DNA of 64,000 nucleotides from CAVUPF01 sp963743285. Lineage in GTDB: Bacteria; Actinomycetota; Thermoleophilia; Solirubrobacterales; 70-9. The stretch is from NCBI GenBank assembly GCA_963743285.1, contig CAVUPF010000006.1, forward strand, positions 1 through 64,000. The letters run 5' to 3'. Each line of letters begins with the position of its first letter. Position 1 is the stretch's first letter. Positions 40,343 through 48,593 of the stretch are shown in pieces. The notes beneath the pieces were generated by a model. That model had not been told where the DNA came from. It saw only the letters and a program-made list of their open reading frames with translations, and did not search any database. The position numbers were made by a program, and so were the translations under genes.

Positions 40343-43240
40343 ATGGCCAGCTCGTTTCCAACTCTTACACTTCGTACGCGACTGAGTGTCCGGCACAGGC
40401 GCTTGGGCGCCGTCGCAGTCCTCCTCGTCGCGTTCTTGGGGGTTGTGGGCGCCGCCTCGGCTGCCATCGGGGGCTTCAACCCGTTTGGCAGCGAGGAAGT
40501 CGGCCAAACCTACAACGGCGCGCTGCTGCTACCCACGAACCAGTGGATCTCGTCGATCGGGACGAGGATCGAAGATCCGAAGGGGCGGATCGAGTCGAGT
40601 ACGCTCAGCCCCAACGGCGAATACATGGCAGCACTTACCTGGCACGAGTTCACCGGCTACCTGACGATCTTCGACCTCAAGACGGGCAAAATCGTTCAGG
40701 AAGAAGGCGCCTACCCCAACACCCTCGATCCTGCGGCCGGAGAACCGGGCGAAGAGGTCGCCGCCGACGGCCCCTTCTACTCGCCGGACGGAAAGACGCT
40801 GTGGGTCCCCCAGACGGGCGACATCGCCAAGTTCACGGTCGATCCGGAAACCGGCATGGTATCGGAAAAGGTCATCATTTCGATGCCGAAGGCCGCCAAC
40901 GGCCCCGCACCGGAATACAGCACCGAAGCGACCCATCCCGGCGAAGCCCTGCCGTCGGGCATGGCGCTCTCACCCGATGGCAGCAAGCTCTACGTCGCCC
41001 TGAACGGATCGAATGCGCTCGGCGTGATCAACACCTCGACGGATGAAGTCGAAAAGGAAATCCCCGTCGGCAACGCGCCGCGTCAGGTCGTGCTGGACGG
41101 CAACTCCGCCTACGTCTCAAACGAGGGCGGCCACCCCGCGATGCCGGGCGAAACGACCAACCTCTCCGACGGCACCCCGATCGTCTCCAACCCGGTCACC
41201 GGAGCTGCCACAAGCGGCACGGTCTCGGTCGTCAACCTCACCACGGATAAGCAGGAAAAGGAAATCCCGGTTGGACTTGAGCCGACCGCTCTCTACCAGG
41301 ACGGCCCGGCGCTGTTCGTCGCCAACTCGAACGACGACAGCATCTCGCTGATCGACACGGCGTCAAACAGCGTCGTGCAGACTGAGAGCACCAATCCCTT
41401 GCCGGGCGCCAAGGTGGGCAGCTATGCAAACGCGATCACGATGCCCGATCCCGACCACGTGCTGGTCAGCATCGGCCGCGACAATGCGATCGCCGTCTAC
41501 GGCTACAGAGGCCTCACGAGAGAGCACGGGCACTGGCACAGAGGTCGCGGAAGTGCGACGAGGCCGCTTGAGTTCGAGGGTCTGCTGCCGACCGACTGGT
41601 ACCCCGTCGAGGTGCAGCCCGACCCGACGCTCGGGACCGGGGACATCGTCGTCACCAACGCCAGGGGCATCGGTGACCGCGGCCCGCAGGCGAAGATCTG
41701 CAAGGGCCCGGAAACCTCCCCGGCCACCGAATGCGCGAAAGGCTATAACACCTACGACGAGACCGGCACTGTGACCACGTTCAAGATGCCGTCCGAAGGT
41801 GAACTGGTGCAGGACACCAAGACTGTCTTCACCGACAACGACTGGAACAACGTCCCCGCCATCAACAGCGGCGCGGGCGACACCGTTCCGAAGGTGATCC
41901 CGAGGAAGAGCGGCGGGCATTCACCGATCAAGCACATCTTTGTGATCGTCAAGGAGAACCGAACCTATGATCAAGTGTTTGGCGACCTTGGCGAGGGCAA
42001 CGGCGACCCCGAACTCGCACAGTTCGGCGAAAATATCACACCCAACCAGCACGAGCTCGCCAAGCGGTTCGGCGACCTCGACAACTTCTACGATGAGCCC
42101 ACGCTGTCAGCCGACGGGCACAACTGGATCGTGCAGGCTGAGGCCAACGACTACATCGAAAAGGAGTTCGGAGCTTTCTACCGCTCATACCCCGCAGAAG
42201 GTGGCGACGCGCTCGGCTACCAACGTGACGGTTTCCTCTGGAATGCGGCCGAGAGGGCGGGGCTGAGCGTCAGGGTATTCGGTGAGTACAACCGGTACAT
42301 AACCGGACCCGGCAACGGCGGCGACTGGAAAGAATGGTACGAAGACTCACAGATCCTCGAAGGAAAGAAGGAAGGGCCGTTACCGATCCCGACCACCGAG
42401 TACAAGACCAGCTCCGACATCCCGTCGCTGAATAAAATCACCGACCACTCCTACCCGAGATTCGACCTCGAAATCCCCGACCAGTACCGGTTCGACATCT
42501 GGAAGGCCGAATTCGAACACGAGGAAGAAGCTAACGCTGTTCCGAACCTGACGCTGATCTGGCTGCCCGACGACCACACCGGCGGTGCGCCGGACCCGGT
42601 GGCCGAGGCGGCCGACAACGACCTTGCGCTAGGTCGGATCGTGGAAACGATCTCCCACAGCAAGGCGTGGAAGGAGTCGGCGATCTTCGGCGTCGAGGAC
42701 GACACGCAGAACGGAGTCGATCACGTCGACGGGCACCGCGGACCGGCGTTCGTGATCAGCCCGTACTCCAAGGGCGGCGTCGACGGCGAATACGCAACTC
42801 AGCCGAACATGGTCCGCACGGTCGAGCAGATCCTCGGGATCAAGCCGATGAACCAAGAGGACTACGCTGCCGAGCCGATGTACGGGGCCTTCACCGACAG
42901 GCCGAACTTCTCGCCCTATGCCGCCATTCCCAACAAAATCCCGCTGACACTCGGCGTGCCGGGCTACCCCTCGACGGCGGTGGCGCAGACCGGCGGGCCT
43001 GTCGAGGGCGCGGTGCCGGCCTCTATGCAGAGCACCTATAAGGCCTGGATGAGCTGGAAGCGTGAGCAGGGTTTCCAGGGGCTGCATGGTAAGCCGGACT
43101 CGGCCAAATCGGTGCTGCTCAACCACTTCGACTGGTACTCCGCGCATGATTGGAAGGTGGCATACCCGGGCGACCCGAAGATCTACCTTCCGAACGAAGT
43201 GCCCGGTGGTAACCTCCCAGCCGCCTTGCTCGGTGGCTGA
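40343..43240 (+). CDS. Secreted phosphoesterase with N-terminal YVTN beta-propeller
   Basis: ATG 40343 follows GAGGAGG. The 965-residue exported protein has a signal (LGAVAVLLVAFLGVVGAASA). A beta-propeller spans about residues 60-400 (GMALSPDGSKLYVALNGSNA; LEPTALYQDGPALFVANSND). A phosphoesterase domain of the acid phosphatase/phospholipase C superfamily spans about 535-900. Its motifs are VIVKENRTYDQVFGDL, DEPTLSADGHNWIVQA, WLPDDHTGG and SAIFGVEDDTQNGVDHVDGH, which supply the usual metal-binding Glu, Asn, Asp and His. It likely releases phosphate from extracellular esters. Glu codons are mostly GAA. Phosphate-box-like repeats lie upstream. Confidence 0.9.
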   Translation: MASSFPTLTLRTRLSVRHRRLGAVAVLLVAFLGVVGAASAAIGGFNPFGSEEVGQTYNGALLLPTNQWISSIGTRIEDPKGRIESSTLSPNGEYMAALTWHEFTGYLTIFDLKTGKIVQEEGAYPNTLDPAAGEPGEEVAADGPFYSPDGKTLWVPQTGDIAKFTVDPETGMVSEKVIISMPKAANGPAPEYSTEATHPGEALPSGMALSPDGSKLYVALNGSNALGVINTSTDEVEKEIPVGNAPRQVVLDGNSAYVSNEGGHPAMPGETTNLSDGTPIVSNPVTGAATSGTVSVVNLTTDKQEKEIPVGLEPTALYQDGPALFVANSNDDSISLIDTASNSVVQTESTNPLPGAKVGSYANAITMPDPDHVLVSIGRDNAIAVYGYRGLTREHGHWHRGRGSATRPLEFEGLLPTDWYPVEVQPDPTLGTGDIVVTNARGIGDRGPQAKICKGPETSPATECAKGYNTYDETGTVTTFKMPSEGELVQDTKTVFTDNDWNNVPAINSGAGDTVPKVIPRKSGGHSPIKHIFVIVKENRTYDQVFGDLGEGNGDPELAQFGENITPNQHELAKRFGDLDNFYDEPTLSADGHNWIVQAEANDYIEKEFGAFYRSYPAEGGDALGYQRDGFLWNAAERAGLSVRVFGEYNRYITGPGNGGDWKEWYEDSQILEGKKEGPLPIPTTEYKTSSDIPSLNKITDHSYPRFDLEIPDQYRFDIWKAEFEHEEEANAVPNLTLIWLPDDHTGGAPDPVAEAADNDLALGRIVETISHSKAWKESAIFGVEDDTQNGVDHVDGHRGPAFVISPYSKGGVDGEYATQPNMVRTVEQILGIKPMNQEDYAAEPMYGAFTDRPNFSPYAAIPNKIPLTLGVPGYPSTAVAQTGGPVEGAVPASMQSTYKAWMSWKREQGFQGLHGKPDSAKSVLLNHFDWYSAHDWKVAYPGDPKIYLPNEVPGGNLPAALLGG

Positions 43241-43379
43241 CTGAGATCTCGGGTCATTGTGGCGCCGGCCGCGCCGAAGCTTGGTGCGGCCGGTCCGTGG
43301 CAGCCGGGCGCGACCTTGACGTCGCCTACAGCGGATTCTCCGCGGCCCCAGACGCCCATTTCACTACGGTGTACGATTC

Positions 43380-44150
43380 GTGCGCGAGAACGCCCTGCAC
43401 ATCGAGAATCTGGCCAAGCGCTACCCGACCGGCGTCGAGGCGCTGCGCGGCGTCTCGCTCGAGATTAAGTCCGGCGAGTTCTTCGGCCTCCTCGGACCCA
43501 ACGGCGCTGGCAAGTCGACCCTGATCCACTGCACGACCGGGCTCGCGCAGCCGACCTCGGGGACGATCAAGGTCTTCGGCCACGACGCGATCGACGACTA
43601 CGCAGAGGCGCGCCAAGCCGTCGGGCTCGCGCCGCAGGAGGTCAACCTTGACTGGTTCCTCACTGCCGAGGAGACGCTCGACTACCACGCGGGCTACTTC
43701 GGGATGCCCAAGCGCGAACGCCGCGAGCGCGTCAAAGAGCTGCTGGAGACGTTTTCGCTCACCTCAAAGCGCGACGAGCGCACCCGCACGCTCTCCGGCG
43801 GGATGAAGCGGCGCCTGATCCTCGCCCGTGCGCTGATGCACCGCCCCCCCTTGTTGATCCTTGACGAGCCAACCGCCGGAGTCGACATCGAGCTGAGGCT
43901 GGAGCTGTGGCACTACGTCCAACGCATCAACCAGGAGGGGACGACGATCCTGCTGACCACTCATTACCTGGAGGAGGCCGAGCAGCTCTGCGACAGGATC
44001 GCCTTCATCGCCGACGGCCAGATCGCTGCGCAGGGCTCGACTTCGAGCCTGACGGACAGCTACGGCGTCGCCAACCTCGAGGACGCCTACCTGGCGCTGG
44101 TCGGGCGCAGGGAGCTCTCGCGCTCTCGCGTCGAGGAGCTGGCCCCTTGA
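43380..44150 (+). CDS. ABC transporter ATP-binding protein, DrrA/YadG type
   Basis: GTG 43380 starts a 256-residue ATPase with Walker A (LLGPNGAGKSTLIHCTTG), Q-loop region (VGLAPQEVNLDWFLTAEETL), signature (TLSGGMKRRLILARALMHRP), Walker B (LLILDEPTAGVDIELRLELW) and H-loop (LLTTHYLEEAEQLCDRIAFI). It forms an exporter with the ABC-2 permease gene 56 bases downstream. Such pairs export drugs or glycoconjugates. Confidence 0.93.
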   Translation: MRENALHIENLAKRYPTGVEALRGVSLEIKSGEFFGLLGPNGAGKSTLIHCTTGLAQPTSGTIKVFGHDAIDDYAEARQAVGLAPQEVNLDWFLTAEETLDYHAGYFGMPKRERRERVKELLETFSLTSKRDERTRTLSGGMKRRLILARALMHRPPLLILDEPTAGVDIELRLELWHYVQRINQEGTTILLTTHYLEEAEQLCDRIAFIADGQIAAQGSTSSLTDSYGVANLEDAYLALVGRRELSRSRVEELAP

Positions 44151-44206
44151 GCGGACCAGCATCGCAACCTGATCCTCTGCCGGCCCCGCGGAGCGAACGC
44201 TTTTCT

Positions 44207-44974
44207 ATGAGCACCGCCCAGATCCGCTTCTTCACCCTGTGGCGGCGCGAGGTCAACCGATTCATGAAGATCAAGAAGCAGACGATCGGCGCCCCTCTGC
44301 TGGAAACCTTCCTCTATATCTCGGTCTTCGGCGCCGCGCTCGGCTCGCGGATCAAGGAGCTGCACGGCTTCGAATACATCCTCTTCGTCATTCCCGGCCT
44401 GATCATGATGGCCCTGGCGACCAACTCCTTCGCCAACAACGCCTCCTCGATCCTCCAGCAGAAGTTCCAGGGAGCGATCCACGACCAGCTCTCCTCGCCA
44501 GCCTCGCCGCTGGAGCTGCTGCTCGCCTTCTCGCTCGGCGGCTTCGCCCGGGGCGTGCTGGTCTCGGCACTAACCTTCATCGTCGCCTCCGTCCTGGTCG
44601 GCCTCCCGGTCGAAAACGTCTTGGTCCTGATCCCGGCGCTGTTTTTGGTCGGCTTCTTCTTCTCCCAGCTCGGCGTCCTGATCGGCGTCCGCGCCGAGCA
44701 GTTCGACGATGTCGCGATCGCCCAGACCTTCGTGCTGACGCCGCTGATCTTCCTGGGTGGGGTCTTCTACTCAGCCGCACTGCTGCCCGAGCCGTTTCGG
44801 ACCCTGACCAAGTTCGACCCCGTCTATTACATGATCGGTCTCGTGCGGTACGGCTTCCTCGGCTTCTCCGAATTCAGCGTCGCGCTGTCGCTGCTGTTCC
44901 TCACAGCCGCTACCGCTGCCCTCACACTGGTCAACTTGCGCCTGTTCTCGAAGGGGTATCGACTGCGCTCATAG
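44207..44974 (+). CDS. ABC-2 type permease
   Basis: ATG 44207 (MSTAQIRFFTLWRREVNRFM) starts a 255-residue membrane protein with six helices. It has the ABC-2 signature region NSFANNASSILQQKFQGAIH then DQLSSPASPLELLLAFSLGG, and the late motif LTPLIFLGGVFYSAALLP. This is the permease of the DrrB/YadH family. It partners the ATPase at 43380. The substrate is unknown. Confidence 0.92.
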   Translation: MSTAQIRFFTLWRREVNRFMKIKKQTIGAPLLETFLYISVFGAALGSRIKELHGFEYILFVIPGLIMMALATNSFANNASSILQQKFQGAIHDQLSSPASPLELLLAFSLGGFARGVLVSALTFIVASVLVGLPVENVLVLIPALFLVGFFFSQLGVLIGVRAEQFDDVAIAQTFVLTPLIFLGGVFYSAALLPEPFRTLTKFDPVYYMIGLVRYGFLGFSEFSVALSLLFLTAATAALTLVNLRLFSKGYRLRS

Positions 44975-45261
44975 CCGAATGCCGCGACCCCCAAGCGCTC
45001 CCCCACAAATGTTCTCCCGGCCCGCCGCGACCCTCAGCCGCCGGGCGAGGAGTCGCAATAGGGTGAGAGCGGGCCCGTTGTACGGCTGGATCGAGGCCCA
45101 GGCATCGCTGCGGCGATTTGCCGGGCAAGCGCATCGACGCGATCAGTGGCGGTCATGATGGCCCTCCTTACGGTTGCCCTGGAATGCTCATTTCCCCCGG
45201 GTCCGATCGCCTATCGTGGTTGCGATCCTATCCTCGGGCGGCACACCCGCGAGCCCATTCG

Positions 45262-45400
45262 GTGTTTGATGGTCAACGTTGGCCCAGAAGTCGTCCATCT
45301 CCAAGAGCTCTCTGCCGGTTTCCTCGGCGGCGCGCAGGAAGACGATTCGCCTTCCGGTCGCGGCGTTTTTGATCTCCTTGGATTCATGTTCGCCCGGCAA
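45262..45400 (-). pseudogene. Cupin-type protein N-terminal fragment
   Basis: The minus frame from 45400 reads NAATGRRIVFLRAAEETGRE then LLEMDDFW. This is the beginning of a cupin-domain protein family (usually continuing into PPG...PxHxHPxxEE). The metal-binding His region is missing, and the text becomes non-coding after DDFW. It is the only recognisable content of the 44975-45383 gap. Confidence 0.45.
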
Positions 45401-46166
45401 GCACAGAGACGATCAGCCGCAGCCCAACGTCAAGCTCCTCCATTCCGCGCAGGTGCCCGTAACGCTCCTCCCAGGTGCCGTCGTCCAAGTCGCCGCGGAG
45501 CTGCTCTATCGCGCTTGAGACTTCATTGGCGGGGAGGCGGTGAAAAACCGAGATGCCGTCGCGGACTCCCTGGTGGAGGTAGGAGTGCGGGCGTCGCCAG
45601 TACGCCTGGTAGAAGCCGTCGCAACAGCCGTGCGGCACAGGGACGGTGCGTACCTCAACCCTGCCTAACAGGTCTTGCAGCTCTTGCTGCCAGTAGCCCG
45701 AGCGCCTGTATCGCTCGGGAATGAGGCCGAGGAACCCCGGCAGGTAGTCCCCCGTCAGCCAGAAGCTCTCGGCGAGAGCGGGGTCAGCGTTGAGGATGAG
45801 AATGCGGCGCCGCGCGACGCGGAGCATCTCGCGTAGGCCGGCCGCCCGGTCGCTCCAATGATGGTCGCTGATGATCGCCATCGCCGCGTCGAAGCTGTCG
45901 TCCGCGAACGGCAGTTCCTCGGCGCGCGCCTGGACCACAGGCGCAGAATCGGCCGGCCGCTGGGCGATCATCTCGGCTGACGGCTCGACGGCAACCACGT
46001 CGCGATCGGCCGGCTCATAGGAGCCTGTGCCTCCACCGACGTTGAGGACACTGCGCGCGTCGCCTAGCGCCTCGTTGATCTTCGCCGCGATCCTTGGATC
46101 GGTGTGGCGGACCTCGCCGTAGCCGGCCCCGATCCGGTCATAGCGAGCCTCGTCCACGGACCGCAC
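45384..46166 (-). CDS. Class I SAM-dependent methyltransferase
   Basis: The GTG at 46164-46166 (V-RSVDEARYDRIGAGYGEV) fits the family start; a longer frame exists to 46322. Motif I is ARSVLNVGGGTGSYEP, followed by DVVAVEPSAEMIAQRP, VVQARAEELPFADDSFDAAM and ISDHHWSDRAAGLREMLRV. This is the UbiE/Methyltransf_11 type, about 260 residues. The substrate is unknown. The gene is convergent with the ABC permease gene and shares its 3' end with the cupin fragment. Confidence 0.85.
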   Translation of the reverse strand: MRSVDEARYDRIGAGYGEVRHTDPRIAAKINEALGDARSVLNVGGGTGSYEPADRDVVAVEPSAEMIAQRPADSAPVVQARAEELPFADDSFDAAMAIISDHHWSDRAAGLREMLRVARRRILILNADPALAESFWLTGDYLPGFLGLIPERYRRSGYWQQELQDLLGRVEVRTVPVPHGCCDGFYQAYWRRPHSYLHQGVRDGISVFHRLPANEVSSAIEQLRGDLDDGTWEERYGHLRGMEELDVGLRLIVSVLAGRT

Positions 46167-46263
46167 TGTATGCAGGTTCAGGCGCAGTCCGCCGACCCCG
46201 CCGCTGGCATATGGGCCACCGCGACGCGAACCCCTGAGCGCTGCCCTGCCGCCACGTCTGGCG

Positions 46264-46806
46264 TTACGTATGGCACTTTGCTGGAAGTGTTTCAGGCGTG
46301 TAGGGAGGATCGGGGATGGCACATTCGGTTTCGGGCCCCCATACGACCGCCTTTAGCTTTTTCGGTTTGCGCGGGTTGCCCTTGGAACAGTAGCCGCTAT
46401 GGAGGTCTTCTCCCGAACTGGTGGGTGCCGAGACGACGCACGTAAAGCCATAGGGGTGGTTGCTGCCGTCGACTGCCAGCGTCGCTATTACGGCTGGATC
46501 GGATGCGACGGACAGGTGCGGCCTGTGGCACATCATATGAGTCACGCCGTAGCTGTAGAAGTAGCCGCGGATGTGTTCCGCATCTACCCACTTGGTAGCC
46601 GCTCTGAACAGCCCGCAGTGCTTTCCCTTGGACAACGTGTTGGCGCCCCCATTCGTGGGTGAAAGCAAGAGCACCAGACCTGCCGCGCAAGCGCCGGCCA
46701 CCAACGGCATGAGCAGCCGAGCGAGGCGCCGTTTGCAGTAGGCGATCATGCTCAGTGCCAGATCGTACATCTGAGCAGCCCGGCCATTTCGGCTGAGGCT
46801 GTTCAC
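46264..46806 (-). CDS. Membrane-anchored protein of unknown function
   Basis: The GTG at 46806 overlaps the stop of the potassium-channel gene (GTGA), so the pair is co-translated. The 180-residue product has one transmembrane helix (LLMPLVAGACAAGLVLLLSP, about residues 31-52) and an extracytoplasmic domain with six Cys (GKHCGLF, HMMCHRP, GFTCVV, SGYCSKG, TECAIP, AKCHT), likely disulfide-bonded. Family not recognised. Coupling suggests a channel accessory subunit or sensor. Confidence 0.7.
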   Translation of the reverse strand: MNSLSRNGRAAQMYDLALSMIAYCKRRLARLLMPLVAGACAAGLVLLLSPTNGGANTLSKGKHCGLFRAATKWVDAEHIRGYFYSYGVTHMMCHRPHLSVASDPAVIATLAVDGSNHPYGFTCVVSAPTSSGEDLHSGYCSKGNPRKPKKLKAVVWGPETECAIPDPPYTPETLPAKCHT

Positions 46807-47258
46807 CCTGGCCGCCGAAGGCGGGCGAACTCGGTCTTTATTCCTTCGAGTTGGGAGGACATCTCTTGAAGTTCCTTCGTCATCGGATCATCTCCGCTCG
46901 CCCGCCGCTCGGCCTCGGCGCGCGCCACGAAAGCGCTGCTGATCGCTCCCGTCACCACTGCTAGCAGCGATAGCCCGCCGACCATCATGAAGGCGGCGAT
47001 GACCTTCCCGATCGTCTGCTGGGGAACGATGTCGCCGTAGCCGACAGTTGTGACCGTCTCGGTAGCCCACCACATCCCGAGCCATATCGAGTGAAACGTC
47101 TTTGGGTCGACGAGGCGCTCGACTACACCAGAGACGACGATGGCAGCCGTCCAGAAGGCAATGATCACATAGGCCGCATATCGAGGTCGCAGGCCATTGG
47201 CCTTTATGCGCCTTGCCATCCACCGGCCGGATCGACGCGATTCCAGCTGGTTTGCCAT
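46803..47258 (-). CDS. Two-TM potassium channel
   Basis: The 151-residue product has helix 1 (YAAYVIIAFWTAAIVVSGVV), a pore helix with the selectivity filter (WWATETVTTVGYGDIVP), and helix 2 (AFMMVGGLSLLAVVTGAISS). TVGYGD is the K+ channel signature. A C-terminal coiled coil (MTKELQEMSSQLEGIKTEFA) would tetramerise it. It resembles KcsA-class channels in size. The next gene (46264) starts within its stop codon. Confidence 0.9.
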   Translation of the reverse strand: MANQLESRRSGRWMARRIKANGLRPRYAAYVIIAFWTAAIVVSGVVERLVDPKTFHSIWLGMWWATETVTTVGYGDIVPQQTIGKVIAAFMMVGGLSLLAVVTGAISSAFVARAEAERRASGDDPMTKELQEMSSQLEGIKTEFARLRRPG

Positions 47259-47313
47259 TTCTTGGAGTTCGTCGCTTCGCTCTGTCTTGGGTTACCCAAA
47301 CCCATGCGACGCA

Positions 47314-47350
47314 GGAATCCCCCTAAACCCTTGGAATCCCCTAAACCCTA
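47314..47350. repeat. Two tandem 18-19 bp repeats
   Basis: GGAATCCCCCTAAACCCTT (47314-47332) is directly followed by GGAATCCCCTAAACCCTA (47333-47350). The 47259-47600 gap has no other clear content. The repeats sit upstream of both the channel gene (minus) and the transglycosylase gene (plus) and could bind a regulator. Confidence 0.6.
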
Positions 47351-47600
47351 TATGGAAGACATTTCAGTAGCCCCTTGGCGGGCCCAACCCGCGTCGCCCA
47401 GCCTGAGAACAATGCCCGATGGCAGCGCCCGACACCTCGACTGGGAGGGCGGTTTCAATCTTTGCGACCTCGGTGGTCTGCGCGCGGCAGACTGCTACGA
47501 AACCCGATGGGGCCGCCAACGCTCGCGCGTATGCACCGGACTGGTTGAGGCAGGGGGTTGGCTCGCCACTCAGTTTTCGGACACCTGGGGAGGTTAATGG

Positions 47601-48179
47601 ATGAGGGCTTTCCGGAAGCGAACACCCCACCTTCCGACAGCGCTGTTCGGACTGCCGGGCGGTATCCCCATCGTCCTCCTCATCGGCGTCGTGATCTGCA
47701 TCGCCACCCTATTCGGTAGCACCGGTGGATGCGGCGACGGCTCGGTCAGCTCAGTTCCGGGAGTGCCAACGAAGCTGATCCCGATCTATGTTGAGGCCGC
47801 CGCCAGTTACGGGCTCGGCGCCCAGGGATCTTCGGTGCTCGCGGCGATCAACGAGGTCGAGACGGATTTCGGCCGCGACACCTCGACCTCAAGTGCGGGC
47901 GCAATCGGCTGGATGCAGTTCAAACCCTCCACCTGGGCCACCTATGGGGTTGACGCTGACGGCGAAGGGGTCGAGAACCCAAACGATCCGTGGGACGCAA
48001 TCTTCGCTGCCGCTCGTTACTTGCGTGCCTCTGGCGCGCCGGGCGACTGGCAGACCGCGATTTTTGCCTACAACCACGCTGAATGGTACGTCGCCGAGGT
48101 TCTCGCTGATGCACAGCGCTTACAAGGCGCGATGAGAGTTCAGGCTGCAGCGTTAGGCGATTGCGCCACCGCCAACTAG
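47601..48179 (+). CDS. Lytic transglycosylase, membrane-anchored
   Basis: ATG 47601 gives 192 residues: a basic n-region, one transmembrane helix (IPIVLLIGVVICIATLF) and a lysozyme-like domain. Conserved parts are VLAAINEVETDFGRDTS, with the presumed catalytic Glu in NEVE, then GAIGWMQFKPSTWATYGVDA and WDAIFAAARYLRASGAPGDW then AIFAYNHAEWYV. The domain cleaves peptidoglycan glycan strands by a lytic route, as in MltB-like enzymes. The group II intron begins just after its stop. Confidence 0.88.
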   Translation: MRAFRKRTPHLPTALFGLPGGIPIVLLIGVVICIATLFGSTGGCGDGSVSSVPGVPTKLIPIYVEAAASYGLGAQGSSVLAAINEVETDFGRDTSTSSAGAIGWMQFKPSTWATYGVDADGEGVENPNDPWDAIFAAARYLRASGAPGDWQTAIFAYNHAEWYVAEVLADAQRLQGAMRVQAAALGDCATAN

Positions 48180-48593
48180 TTTCATATCAGCCTGGTTGTG
48201 CCAGGACTGCCGGACAAGATTTGTCTCGGTTTCGGAGCGCCGGGATAAACCGGCATGGAGAAGGGAAGGAAGGTGTCCCACATCGAAGGAGTAGCGAACC
48301 ACGATGGCCCCGAGTCATACGTTGGCGTCCGTGAGGGCGCAAGCGAAGCGTTGACAGGGGGCGTGCAGGCAGGCCATTGAGCCGCGAAACGAGCAATCCC
48401 GGGTGCCGACGCTGTCGAAATGAGCGGAAGGCAACACCGCCTGCGACGCCAACTCGCGAGCCGCAGGAGGACCCGGCGCGGTCAAAGACCCCAGGCATGT
48501 ACGCAGATCTCCAGGCGCGAGAACCGGGAGGCCCGACGATTGCCCGCCTGACGCAAGGGCGGGCCGCAAGGGGAAGGCCGAGGCCGTAATCCC

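Noticed and set aside
47285..47350. CCCTAAA units as telomere-like repeats
   Set aside because: Only two units exist, with a spacer; nothing else suggests a chromosome end. Kept only as a short tandem repeat.
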